64,000 nucleotides of DNA from Marinisporobacter sp. (GTDB lineage Bacteria; Bacillota; Clostridia; Peptostreptococcales; Thermotaleaceae): positions 62,001-126,000 of the forward strand of contig JAOARV010000017.1 of assembly GCA_025210395.1 (NCBI GenBank). The letters run 5' to 3'. Below the pieces are notes generated by a model. It saw nothing but the letters and a program-made list of their open reading frames with translations. It ran no database searches and was not told the origin of the DNA. Shown piece by piece: positions 9,325 to 16,975 of this stretch. Position 1 is the stretch's first letter, and every line of letters begins with the position of its first letter. Both the position numbers and the translations under genes were made by a program.

Positions 9325-9474
9325 ATGATCCCTTTGTTTATACTAGAGATAAGAGAAAATCTTTAATGAATTTGGCAAAAAAATATCATTTATATATTAT
9401 TGAAGATGCAACAGAAGCTTTAGGTTCAGCATATAAAATGAATGATGAAACAGGGGTTGTAAAAAATAAGATGA
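9325..9474 (+). pseudogene. legC: Deletion remnant of LegC-type aminotransferase
   Basis: Just after legB, at the normal operon position for the PLP aminotransferase, an ATG at 9325 begins MIPL, the usual start of LegC/DegT-family enzymes, but stops after 13 codons. A second, out-of-frame piece (9366 onward) reads MNLAKKYHLYIIEDATEALG, which matches the internal DegT/LegC segment around the conserved IEDATEALG motif. The active-site lysine region and the whole C-terminal half are missing; the sequence then runs into a terminator. This is best read as a gene lost by internal and 3' deletion. A complete legC may exist elsewhere. Confidence 0.75.
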
Positions 9475-9480
9475 TGAGAA

Positions 9481-9501
9481 GACCGCATAAGCGGTCTTTT
9501 T
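9481..9501 (+). terminator. Intrinsic terminator ending the glycan locus
   Basis: GACCGC-ataa-GCGGTC stem followed by TTTTT. It closes the nonulosonate operon after the legC remnant. It lies against the 3' end of the opposing yaaR gene and may serve both, although the T-run favours the plus strand. Confidence 0.8.
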
Positions 9502-9946
9502 ACATAAACATATCTACGAGCATGCCACGGATATCATCTAATTTTTTGACAATTTTGATCCGATCTACTTCTTGATTTAAAAAGTCATTTGTAAGATCTG
9601 CAAGGGCTTTATCTACTTGTTTTACTTGTGAAAAAACACGATGACGACCTCTTTTATCTAAAAAATTTTCCTTTGTAAATACATGAGAATTGGTTACCAC
9701 AACATCTAAAAATTCTTTTACAAGCTTTTTATAATCTACTAAGTCTTGTATATATAATCGATCTCCAATTTTTTCTGATTTCTCAACAATTTTATCATAT
9801 ATTTTTTTTGCATGATCTTTTACTTCATCAGATTTAATTTTTTCAAATTTATCCAGAAATGCAGTTTGGATATTTAATTCTTTAGATCTATTAATAGGAG
9901 TCGTTTTCTGTATGTTTGTTGGTTGAATAGGCTGTATGGTATTCAA
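9500..9946 (-). CDS. YaaR family (DUF327) protein
   Basis: A 148-aa cytoplasmic protein matching the YaaR/DUF327 family, with the family-typical C-terminal segment RLYIQDLVDYKKLVKEFL near residue 80 and a helical tail. Function is unknown; family members sit near flagellar or replication-associated genes in Firmicutes. The start is TTG at 9946, preceded by gaaaggtag on the minus strand; the more upstream ATG at 9997 has no binding site. It is transcribed against the neighbouring operons. Confidence 0.78.
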   Translation of the reverse strand: MNTIQPIQPTNIQKTTPINRSKELNIQTAFLDKFEKIKSDEVKDHAKKIYDKIVEKSEKIGDRLYIQDLVDYKKLVKEFLDVVVTNSHVFTKENFLDKRGRHRVFSQVKQVDKALADLTNDFLNQEVDRIKIVKKLDDIRGMLVDMFM

Positions 9947-10023
9947 AGAAATCACTACCTTTCTATTGAGACTTCCTAATACTATTATCGGCAACATACT
10001 AAAAAATGTTAGGGGGATTTATA

Positions 10024-10051
10024 TAAAGAAAGATAGAAAAAATGTCGATAC
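10024..10051 (+). promoter_or_regulatory. Possible sigma-D (sigma-28) flagellar promoter
   Basis: TAAA at 10024 and GTCGATAC at 10044 with 16 bases between resemble the flagellar sigma consensus (TAAA-N15-GCCGATAA). It lies about 40 bp before the FliK-like gene. The match is imperfect. Confidence 0.4.
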
Positions 10052-10091
10052 ATAAATAATTAGGAAATAGAAGAATAGGGAGAGTCGGAAA

Positions 10092-12716
10092 ATGAATGTT
10101 TTAAAGCATTTGAATTTTGCAAGAGTGCAAAAGACTTATGGTGGCATGGTGAAAAAGCCTTTTTCTGTGAAGGGGATTTTAGTAGGAAAAGAAAAAAATA
10201 AAGTACAAGTAGATGTTGGAAATCACAAAATGATCGAAGCAGTACTGAAAAATCAGATTAATGAACGGGTAGGCGATCATGTTGCTATAGATAAATCACA
10301 GATTATTTCTATGAAAATTTATGATAAATTAGAAGAGCATAAAGATTTAACTACTGATCAATACGGGGAAATACTAAAAGGCTATGGCATAGATATAAAC
10401 AAAGAATCTTTAGGAGCAGTGATGGAGTTAGAGAAGTTTGAGGTGCCCTTTAGTAAGGAATCCATTGAGAAGCTGATCGTATCAAAACAATATTTAGATG
10501 TGATTCATCAAGGATTAAATCATGATACAGCTGTTAAGCTATTAGACCAAGAAATGGATATAGAAAATGATTCTCTTGAGAAGGTTGCAAATGCTATTAA
10601 AGAAATGAAAGAGGAGGAAAGACATGTATCTCCTTGGAGCTTCTTTAGCAAACGTGAAAAAATGACTACAGAGGAAGCTGAAAAAATAGCTAAAAGTATT
10701 TATGGAAGTTCTATGGGCAAAGACGTTACGGATATTATCAAAGCACTTCATAGAGAAAAAGCTATTATGACAAAGAAAAATATAGAGCGTGTTTATGATT
10801 TATTCTATAGACTTGGGAAGCTTGAAGAAATGCAGAATGAAGATTTTGTAAATGTCTATAAAGAAGGGATAGAGCCTACTATTCAGAACCTATATAATGC
10901 AAAATATTATGTAAAAGAAGGGTGTGTTCCTGTTAAAGGAGAAGCTTCAGAATGGGCAGTAAGAAATTATGAAGTATATGGGAACAACCCCGTAAAAGTT
11001 AGCAACAAAGATTTAAAGCTAATGAAAGAAAACATTTTATCCCAATTAAAGGAAATGGGGATAGAGACGACAAAAGAAAATATTAATTTGGCTAAAGTTT
11101 TAATAAAAATGGGAATTTCTTTAACAAGAAAGAATATGGATCAAATCCAAGAGATGAAGGAAGCTCTGAATGCATTAATAAAAGAATTTGATATAGAAAA
11201 AGCATGTAAGATGCTTAAAAACGGTATGAATATTGAAAAACAAGACATTCGAAAATTAGCAAAGCTTCTAGAAAACATGTATAAACAAGATCAAGAAAAG
11301 AACCCTATGATTCATATGGATCCAATGCAAAAGGAGATGGAAAGTACTCCTGCAATGAAGGAAGTGGGAGCTCTTTCTGAAAAAGTAAATGATCTTTCAA
11401 GAGAGTCATTTGTAAAGGGAATCAATAGAATTACCAATATCAATAGGATATTTGATAAAGTAAAAACATTGAAATTTCAACAGATATCTTTTCATCTATC
11501 AAAGGGAATTCCTCTAAACTTAAAAAATATAAATAGTACTTATGATGAATTGAAGGGATTAGAACCTGTTAAGGATATTCCTTTAAGAGATGAAGAAAGA
11601 ATCAAGGATTATATAAAAGCTAATGAAGAAAGCTTAAGGATCAAAGATGTACCACAGGAAATGATAGCTGCTTTTGATGCAGGAAAATCACTTCTTACAA
11701 ATGGACTTAAAATCAGTATTGTGAATATAAAGCGTGTTTTTGGAATCTATGGACAATATAGCAGAATAAGAAGAAAATTATCTCCTCAGATGGTTATGGA
11801 TAGTGTACAAGAGGGAAAAGCTTTAGAGAATGTGGTGTTAAGTGAATTAGATAAATATGTAGATGATAAGATAAGAGATGAAAAAAATAATGAAAATGTA
11901 AAAAGAGATAGAAATATACAAAACATGAATGAAATAGAGAAATTAGTAAAAAATATTTCATCCATAGGAGAAGAAAAAAGTAGCATATTGTCTTTAGTAA
12001 TAAAGAATAATATGTTATTTTCCCTAAAAGAAATAGAGGGTCTTTCTTTGTTTTTAAAAAATAAACAGCAAGTAGGACATAAAATTGGTGAACTAATTCA
12101 ACAGAGGGGTGAAATACATGATCCTATCCTTCGCCAATCCCTTTTAAAATTGGAAAAATTATCAAGGAGTATATCTCAAAAGCTAAAGAGTGGATTGTTA
12201 GAAGAAGAGAAAGATTACCATGAATGGATCAACCACATAGGAAGTATGGAAAAAGATTTTCGTCAGGAGCAAGAGGACAAAGATCAGCTGAAAGAACATA
12301 TGAAGCAGTTAGCGGATTCTATGCAAAAGCAAAAGAAGTTAAGAACATTACAGCTTCCTGTATTGATGGGAGATGAATTTAAGAATCTTCAAATCTATGT
12401 GCAAAACAATAAGGGACTAAAAAAGAAAAATAAAAAAGAGCTGACCACTTTAATGAATCTAGATACAAAGTACTTAGGTCATATTCAGATGAAGTTAAAT
12501 ATAGAGAATGATCAGGTAGATCTAACGATAGGTGCTGATGAGAAAAAAAGCATTAATCAACTAAAAAAACAGATTCCATATTTACAAAAAATCCTTCAAG
12601 AGGTAGGCTATAAATTGAGAGAAATCACATTTGATAGGGATTCTAAAAAATCTATTTTAGAACAAAAGAGTAAGAAGAATCAAAATAAAATGGGCATTTT
12701 CAACTTAGAGATATAG
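10092..12716 (+). CDS. Large flagellar FliK-like hook-length control protein
   Basis: This 874-aa protein is mostly charged helical sequence, with repeats of a short pattern in which K/R-E-N-I/L-x-x-(A/L) helices recur (e.g. TKENINLAKVLIKMG, TRKNMDQIQEMKE, EKQDIRKLAKLLEN). The last ~120 residues (LQLPVLMGDEFKNLQIYVQ..., KYLGHIQMKLNIENDQVDLTI, QIPYLQKILQEVGY) resemble the FliK C-terminal substrate-specificity domain. That fits a role in switching flagellar export from hook to filament. The next gene encodes an FlhB C-terminal-like protein, the same pairing as Bacillus ylqG-ylqH. No signal peptide or membrane segment is seen. The family assignment is inference from the C-terminal pattern. Confidence 0.6.
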   Translation: MNVLKHLNFARVQKTYGGMVKKPFSVKGILVGKEKNKVQVDVGNHKMIEAVLKNQINERVGDHVAIDKSQIISMKIYDKLEEHKDLTTDQYGEILKGYGIDINKESLGAVMELEKFEVPFSKESIEKLIVSKQYLDVIHQGLNHDTAVKLLDQEMDIENDSLEKVANAIKEMKEEERHVSPWSFFSKREKMTTEEAEKIAKSIYGSSMGKDVTDIIKALHREKAIMTKKNIERVYDLFYRLGKLEEMQNEDFVNVYKEGIEPTIQNLYNAKYYVKEGCVPVKGEASEWAVRNYEVYGNNPVKVSNKDLKLMKENILSQLKEMGIETTKENINLAKVLIKMGISLTRKNMDQIQEMKEALNALIKEFDIEKACKMLKNGMNIEKQDIRKLAKLLENMYKQDQEKNPMIHMDPMQKEMESTPAMKEVGALSEKVNDLSRESFVKGINRITNINRIFDKVKTLKFQQISFHLSKGIPLNLKNINSTYDELKGLEPVKDIPLRDEERIKDYIKANEESLRIKDVPQEMIAAFDAGKSLLTNGLKISIVNIKRVFGIYGQYSRIRRKLSPQMVMDSVQEGKALENVVLSELDKYVDDKIRDEKNNENVKRDRNIQNMNEIEKLVKNISSIGEEKSSILSLVIKNNMLFSLKEIEGLSLFLKNKQQVGHKIGELIQQRGEIHDPILRQSLLKLEKLSRSISQKLKSGLLEEEKDYHEWINHIGSMEKDFRQEQEDKDQLKEHMKQLADSMQKQKKLRTLQLPVLMGDEFKNLQIYVQNNKGLKKKNKKELTTLMNLDTKYLGHIQMKLNIENDQVDLTIGADEKKSINQLKKQIPYLQKILQEVGYKLREITFDRDSKKSILEQKSKKNQNKMGIFNLEI

Positions 12717-12727
12717 GAGGAAAATGG

Positions 12728-12937
12728 GTGAAGGAAAAGGGAGCAGGAATAAATAAAAAATTCAAAGTCAATGAAAGGCTAATCAAGAAAGCCTATTTTT
12801 TAGAGGAAGCTGTTTGTGAGGATATAAAAGAAGAAGAGCAAGATTTACAGTTAGAGAATCAATTACCAAAGGAATTTTATAAGGTTTTAGGAAAAGTATT
12901 GACATTTGTAGAGGAGGCAGATCACGAAGGAAAATAA
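12728..12937 (+). CDS. Small FlhB C-terminal-like (YlqH-type) protein, divergent
   Basis: A 69-aa protein starting at GTG 12728, seven bases after a strong aggagg. Its C-terminal half LENQLPKEFYKVLGKVLTF matches the end of the FlhB cytoplasmic domain and of stand-alone FhlB/YlqH proteins (pattern G-x-x-IP-x-x-LY-x-x-V-A-x-V-L-x-F). The N-terminal half has lost the usual A-x-x-Y and AP-x-V-x-A-K-G pattern. It is 11 bp after the FliK-like gene, so probably translated from the same mRNA. It may interact with the FliK-like protein or the flagellar export gate. It could also be a decaying gene. Confidence 0.55.
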   Translation: MKEKGAGINKKFKVNERLIKKAYFLEEAVCEDIKEEEQDLQLENQLPKEFYKVLGKVLTFVEEADHEGK

Positions 12938-12957
12938 AAAAATATGTGCCATGGTTA

Positions 12958-12986
12958 TAAAGTAGCTATAAAAATAAACCGAATAT
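12958..12986 (+). promoter_or_regulatory. Possible sigma-D promoter for flaG-fliD-fliS-flgN
   Basis: TAAAG at 12958 and CCGAATAT at 12979 sit 35-60 bp before flaG with the same 21-base element-to-element distance as the candidate at 10024. Late flagellar genes are usual sigma-D targets, which supports the reading. Confidence 0.4.
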
Positions 12987-13020
12987 GTATATATAAGACA
13001 ATATGGGGGAGGTATTTTAT

Positions 13021-13377
13021 ATGAAAATAGATGGAGGAATGAATGTAGGAAATCAATATCCATCCATGGGAGATCATCTAGGAACAAATAAAAACACAGG
13101 AGAAGTAGTACATACTACAGAAGCTGGTCAAAAGAAAAAAGAAAGTTTTCCTGGAGAAAAGCAGTTAATTAAGGCTATTGAAAGCTCGAATAAAGATTTA
13201 AAAATGCACAATAAAAGCTTACATTTTTCAATCCATGAAAAAACAAAACAAATTATGGTACAGGTGATTGATGATGATACTGAAGAAGTAGTTCGTGAGA
13301 TTCCATCTGAAAAAGTATTGGACATGGTAGCGGCTATGATGGAGAAAATTGGGTTGTTTGTAGATAAGAAAGCGTAA
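13021..13377 (+). CDS. flaG: FlaG family flagellar protein
   Basis: FlaG proteins influence flagellar filament length and sit directly before fliD. The 118-aa protein has a disordered N-terminal half and the conserved C-terminal FlaG domain: LHFSIHEKTKQIMVQVID, then EVVREIPSEKVLDM. Start is ATG 13021 behind gggaggt; an ATG eighteen bases earlier overlaps that binding site. It is the first gene of a four-gene operon with fliD (32-bp gap), fliS and flgN. Confidence 0.88.
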   Translation: MKIDGGMNVGNQYPSMGDHLGTNKNTGEVVHTTEAGQKKKESFPGEKQLIKAIESSNKDLKMHNKSLHFSIHEKTKQIMVQVIDDDTEEVVREIPSEKVLDMVAAMMEKIGLFVDKKA

Positions 13378-13409
13378 CGGTTCATAAAGGCAGAGGAAGG
13401 AGCGAAGAT

Positions 13410-15125
13410 ATGCGTATTACAGGGATGTCGGGTATGGATACGGAAGGCATGGTAAATGATTTAATGAAAGCTGAACGTATGAAAATGGATAAATATTATC
13501 AAAGCAAACAAACATCGACCTGGAGACAAGAACAGTATAATGATGTGAATAAGGATTTTGCAAATTTTATACTAGATGTTTCTAAAGAATTTGGAGTAAC
13601 AAGAAGAAGCTATGGGTCTATGATTCAGAGTACTGACTCTTTAAGCTGGGTTAAAAAGGCAGTAAGCTCTGATGAAAATATATTTATTGCAAAGGCCACG
13701 GCTAAGGGAGCATCAGGAACACATAAAATAAAGGTTAAGCAATTGGCAGATGGAGTGAGTGTTGCAAGTGCTAGTGAAGTGAAAGCAGGTGCTGATAAAG
13801 CAGAATCCACAGACACTTTAGAAAACTTAGGGGTTACAGCAACTGGAGATCTTACTCTTAAATTTAAAGCCAATATAGATGGAACAGAAAAGGATGTAAC
13901 TGTAACATATACTAAAGAAACGACGATCAAAGAGCTTGTAGACAAAATCAATAGTGCACAAACAACTGATGAAGATGAGTTAGGGATTCAAGCAAGCTTT
14001 GATAGTGGATCGGGAAGACTATTTTTATCTACTAAAGAGACGGGTAAAAATGCACAGATTAAGGTAACTGAAGATGCACAAAACTTGCTAATAGGTGCTG
14101 ATAATAAATTTAAAATACCTGTTTCAGGTAATGAGTATTTAGGTGGTAAAACTGGACAAGCTGCCATTATAGATTTCGATGGTGCAGAAAATATTGAATA
14201 TGATTCTAATCAATTTACTATCAATGGAATACAACTAGATCTAAAATCTAAGCCTACAGATACAAATAAAGAATTTACAGTTCGTATAGATACAGATGTG
14301 GATGCTGTATATGACAAAATCAAAGTTTTTGTAGAGAAATATAATGAAATGGTAGACAAAATGAATAAAAAAGTGGTTGAAAAGCGATATAGAGATTTTC
14401 AACCGCTAACAGCAGAACAAAAAAAGGAAATGAAGGAAGAGGATATCAAGCTTTGGGAACAAAAAGCAAAGAGTGGTCTTTTGAAAAATGATGAGCTCAT
14501 CAATCGAAGTCTTGAGAAAATGAGAAGTGGTTTATATGAGAATGTTAGCGATGTTACAGGTGGATTTAGCCAGTTAACACAGATAGGAATTACTACAGGA
14601 GAGTGGAAGGATAGAGGAAAATTAAAAATTAGTGATGATATAGAACATGGGTTGAAAGCAGCTATTCAAAAAGATGTAAATGGTGTATTAGAACTTTTAT
14701 TTAAACCTTCTTCCATAAAAAATGAAACAGAGGGAATGCCTGGAGGTCTTACGGATCAAGAAAAAGAAGAATATAAGGCAAATCAAAGAAAGAAGATGAG
14801 AGAACAATCAGGTCTGATCAATCGTTTGTTTGATGATGTAGTAATAGGGATGAAGGAGATTGTAGATAAATCAGGAACAGGAGATAATGCATCTCTTTAT
14901 AGGGATGTAAAACAAAATATCCTTATCGATTTTGTTACAAAAAGTGGAGCGAAAAGTATCTTAGATAATGATATTCTAGATATAGAAAAAAAAATCAAAG
15001 TTGAAGAAAAGAGATTAACGAGTAAAGAAGAGAGCTATTGGCGTAAGTTTTCTGCTATGGAAAAGGCCCTGAGTCAACTGCAATCTCAAAGTTCATGGCT
15101 AGCAGGGCAATTAGGTAGCATGTAA
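13410..15125 (+). CDS. fliD: Flagellar filament capping protein FliD (HAP2)
   Basis: Caps the growing filament and promotes flagellin polymerisation outside the cell. The 571-aa protein starts RITGMSGMDTEGMVNDLM, the characteristic FliD N-terminal export and cap-leg segment. It has a threonine/alanine-rich variable head (about 90-270) and FliD_C segments from about residue 270, ending in the coiled-coil AMEKALSQLQSQSSWLAGQL. Length is within the family range. FliS and FlgN-like chaperones follow at once. Confidence 0.92.
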   Translation: MRITGMSGMDTEGMVNDLMKAERMKMDKYYQSKQTSTWRQEQYNDVNKDFANFILDVSKEFGVTRRSYGSMIQSTDSLSWVKKAVSSDENIFIAKATAKGASGTHKIKVKQLADGVSVASASEVKAGADKAESTDTLENLGVTATGDLTLKFKANIDGTEKDVTVTYTKETTIKELVDKINSAQTTDEDELGIQASFDSGSGRLFLSTKETGKNAQIKVTEDAQNLLIGADNKFKIPVSGNEYLGGKTGQAAIIDFDGAENIEYDSNQFTINGIQLDLKSKPTDTNKEFTVRIDTDVDAVYDKIKVFVEKYNEMVDKMNKKVVEKRYRDFQPLTAEQKKEMKEEDIKLWEQKAKSGLLKNDELINRSLEKMRSGLYENVSDVTGGFSQLTQIGITTGEWKDRGKLKISDDIEHGLKAAIQKDVNGVLELLFKPSSIKNETEGMPGGLTDQEKEEYKANQRKKMREQSGLINRLFDDVVIGMKEIVDKSGTGDNASLYRDVKQNILIDFVTKSGAKSILDNDILDIEKKIKVEEKRLTSKEESYWRKFSAMEKALSQLQSQSSWLAGQLGSM

Positions 15126-15147
15126 GAAGATAAAGGAGTGAATACAG

Positions 15148-15534
15148 ATGGCGATGCGTAATCCTTATAATAGATTAAATCAATACAAGCAAAATAATGT
15201 TATGACAGCAACACCTCAAGAGCTTACTTTGATGCTGTATAATGGAGCGATTAAATTTGTAAATCAAGCCATATTATATATAGAGCAAAAGAATGTACAA
15301 AAGACCCATGAGACCATTATGAGAGCTAGTGATATTATTATAGAACTCAATTCGACCTTGAATATGGACTATGAAGTATCAAAGGGGCTAAGACCGATTT
15401 ATGATTTTCTATTAGAAAAATTAACAGAGGTAAACATAAAAAAAGATAAACAGATGTTAGAAGAAATATTACCACTATTCATGGATTTGAGGGATACTTG
15501 GAAACAAGCTATGGAGCTTGCTAAAAACAAATAA
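15148..15534 (+). CDS. fliS: Flagellin export chaperone FliS
   Basis: Binds unpolymerised flagellin in the cytoplasm. The 128-aa helical protein has the typical N-terminus (NPYNRLNQYKQNNVMTATPQ) and the central LMLYNGAIKFVNQA motif of FliS. Spacing to fliD (22 bp) and to the next gene (12 bp) marks one operon. Start ATG 15148 follows aaaggagtgaatacag. Confidence 0.93.
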   Translation: MAMRNPYNRLNQYKQNNVMTATPQELTLMLYNGAIKFVNQAILYIEQKNVQKTHETIMRASDIIIELNSTLNMDYEVSKGLRPIYDFLLEKLTEVNIKKDKQMLEEILPLFMDLRDTWKQAMELAKNK

Positions 15535-15546
15535 TGGAGAGATTCT

Positions 15547-16032
15547 ATGGATATAAAACAGACCATTGATACATTAATTGATATTTCTAAAGAAAAGGAA
15601 GAAAATTTAAAAAATCTACTATTGTTAACCCAAAAGCAAGAAGGTTTTATCAAAAATGGAGATTTAGAAAACTTAACAGGATCTATTGAACAAAAGCAAT
15701 TGATTATGGAGCATATTAACCAGCTGGATATCCATTTTTTAAATAAATATAATGAATTAAGAAAAGCTTTAGGGGTTACATCTATAGAAGATATGAAACT
15801 GCAGGAGTATCCTTCATTAAAAGAATTAAAAGTATATATTAGCAATATTATGATATTATTAAAAAAAATGGAAAAATTAGACAAGAATAATACAGAACGA
15901 TTGAAAGTAGATTTCAATAAAGTAAAAGAGGACATGAAAAGATTAAAAGCTAAGCAGCAGGGTTCTAAAGCTGCATTAAGTTATATGAAGAAATATGCAA
16001 GTGTGCAAGGTGTATTCATTGATCATAAATAA
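15547..16032 (+). CDS. flgN: FlgN-like flagellar export chaperone
   Basis: A 161-aa all-helical, highly charged protein whose C-terminal motif (KQQGSKAALSYMKKY) matches the FlgN family signature. FlgN binds the hook-filament junction proteins FlgK and FlgL. The position after fliS is also compatible with a FliT-like chaperone of FliD. The start ATG 15547 follows ggagagattct. It is the last gene of the flagellar block; the promoter of the next RNA gene starts 22 bp downstream. Confidence 0.7.
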   Translation: MDIKQTIDTLIDISKEKEENLKNLLLLTQKQEGFIKNGDLENLTGSIEQKQLIMEHINQLDIHFLNKYNELRKALGVTSIEDMKLQEYPSLKELKVYISNIMILLKKMEKLDKNNTERLKVDFNKVKEDMKRLKAKQQGSKAALSYMKKYASVQGVFIDHK

Positions 16033-16054
16033 AGTAAATACAATATTTTAGCTA

Positions 16055-16083
16055 TTGATAAAACCCTTAAAACCATGTATAAT
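16055..16083 (+). promoter_or_regulatory. Sigma-A promoter of the raiA-type RNA
   Basis: TTGATA at 16055 and TATAAT at 16078 with a 17-base spacer. The expected start site near 16090 coincides with the first helix of the RNA. Confidence 0.75.
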
Positions 16084-16088
16084 ACTAG

Positions 16089-16303
16089 ATACATAGTTTA
16101 GGTCTGTGGTTGAAAGTCCATGCCAGTCGCAGGCAAAGGGATCCACGTAAGGTAATCTTAAAAATGAGAATACTGATCATGGTGCGGCTTAGAAGTAAGA
16201 CCTGCCAGAAACAATCTGAGAGAAGTAGTAGTGATGGTAACCCCAGAGCGAACCTTCCAGCAGGCGAGTGTGGGGGCAAAGATCAGGTCAGCTAACTATG
16301 TAT
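16089..16303 (+). ncRNA. Probable raiA-motif structured RNA
   Basis: A 215-nt non-coding segment with its own promoter and terminator. The ends form a 10-bp closing helix (ATACATAGTT at 16089 with AACTATGTAT at 16294), and the GC-rich interior (e.g. ggtctgtggttgaaagtcca, ccagcaggcgagtgtggggg) contrasts with the AT-rich surroundings. Position upstream of hpf/raiA, size and general sequence character fit the raiA-motif RNA known from Firmicutes and Actinobacteria. The reading frames inside it have no ribosome binding sites and no recognisable product. The assignment is from memory of the motif, not from a covariance search. Its biological role is poorly known; it accumulates as an independent RNA in clostridia. 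Confidence 0.78.
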
Positions 16304-16307
16304 AAAA

Positions 16308-16340
16308 ATCCTTGATAAATATCAGGGGTTTATTTTTTTA
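16308..16340 (+). terminator. Intrinsic terminator of the raiA-type RNA
   Basis: CCTTGATA/TATCAGGG stem (16310-16327) followed by a T-rich run ending ATTTTTTT. It separates the RNA from the DnaA-box region and hpf, so the RNA is not simply an hpf leader. Confidence 0.8.
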
Positions 16341-16464
16341 TAAGAAAATACAAAAAACTTAGGAATATTCTGATACAAAATTACATATAATAGTAAGTTG
16401 TAAAAATAAGTTGTTATTTAAGGTTGAAAAAAAGAAGATGAAGAATGTAGAAATATCAGTGAAT

Positions 16465-16754
16465 TGTGTATAAATGTATTACAATTTATTCTATAAAGCG
16501 CCAAAAAAATACTTGTCCACTGAAAATACACAGGGTTTTCCACATGTGGAAATATTGGAAAATGAGTTATCAACAGAGTTATCCACATTATCAACAGGAA
16601 AATATTTAACAAAGATTTAACTTGTGGAAAAACTGTATAAATGAATAATATTACACACAATGTATAGCAAAAATAGCTATTCTTTGAAAGGAATATATAG
16701 AAAGAAGGAATTTTTAGAAAATTCTGTGGATAAAACAGTGGATATTGTTGAAAA
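16465..16754 (+). promoter_or_regulatory. DnaA-box cluster between the raiA-type RNA and hpf
   Basis: A 670-bp gene-free stretch (16304-16975) holds many 9-mers close to the DnaA box TTATCCACA. On the plus strand there are TTATCAACA (16567), TTATCCACA (16579), TTATCAACA (16588) and TTTTCCACA (16536). On the minus strand, read here as TGTGGATAA-type, there are 16465 (TGTGTATAA), 16545 (TGTGGAAAT), 16623 (TGTGGAAAA) and 16725 (TGTGGATAA, perfect), plus TGTTGAAAA at 16746. No dnaA, dnaN, parB or rpmH gene is nearby, so this is not the usual oriC setting. It may titrate DnaA or place hpf or the RNA under DnaA control. Confidence 0.7.
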
Positions 16755-16975
16755 GTCTATCAAAAAAATTTCTAATAGCTGTTTGAGAGCTTTTTAAGTG
16801 GGTAAAATATAAATATGAAAGTTGTCCAAACTAATAAAGTGTCAATCAGAAAAAGATAAAGGAAAAGTACAAGGGTATAAGGAATAACATAATAAAGTAG
16901 GTAAAATATTTATCATTCTTTTGAGTAGATGATTATAACTCAATTGATTATATTTGCTGGAAGGGGCTGAAGTAT

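Noticed and set aside
98-9474. Pseudaminic acid locus
   Set aside because: There is no PseB, PseC, PseG or PseH-like gene; the CBS-type PtmE, NeuC-like LegG and LegB favour the legionaminate route.
15399-15935. Minus-strand frame of 178 codons opposite fliS and flgN
   Set aside because: Shadow of the well-supported chaperone genes; no ribosome binding site and composition dominated by F, S and I.
16085-16295. Open frames on both strands inside the raiA-type RNA
   Set aside because: No ribosome binding sites, biased arginine/serine composition, and the segment has promoter, terminator and a long closing helix typical of a structured RNA.
16089-16303. RNase P RNA (rnpB)
   Set aside because: A gaaagtcca block is reminiscent of rnpB, but the other conserved rnpB blocks and the length (about 350-400 nt) are missing, while position before hpf fits the raiA motif.
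16465-16754. Chromosomal origin oriC
   Set aside because: No dnaA, dnaN, rpmH or parAB genes and no clear AT-rich unwinding element beside the boxes; a titration or regulatory cluster is more likely.
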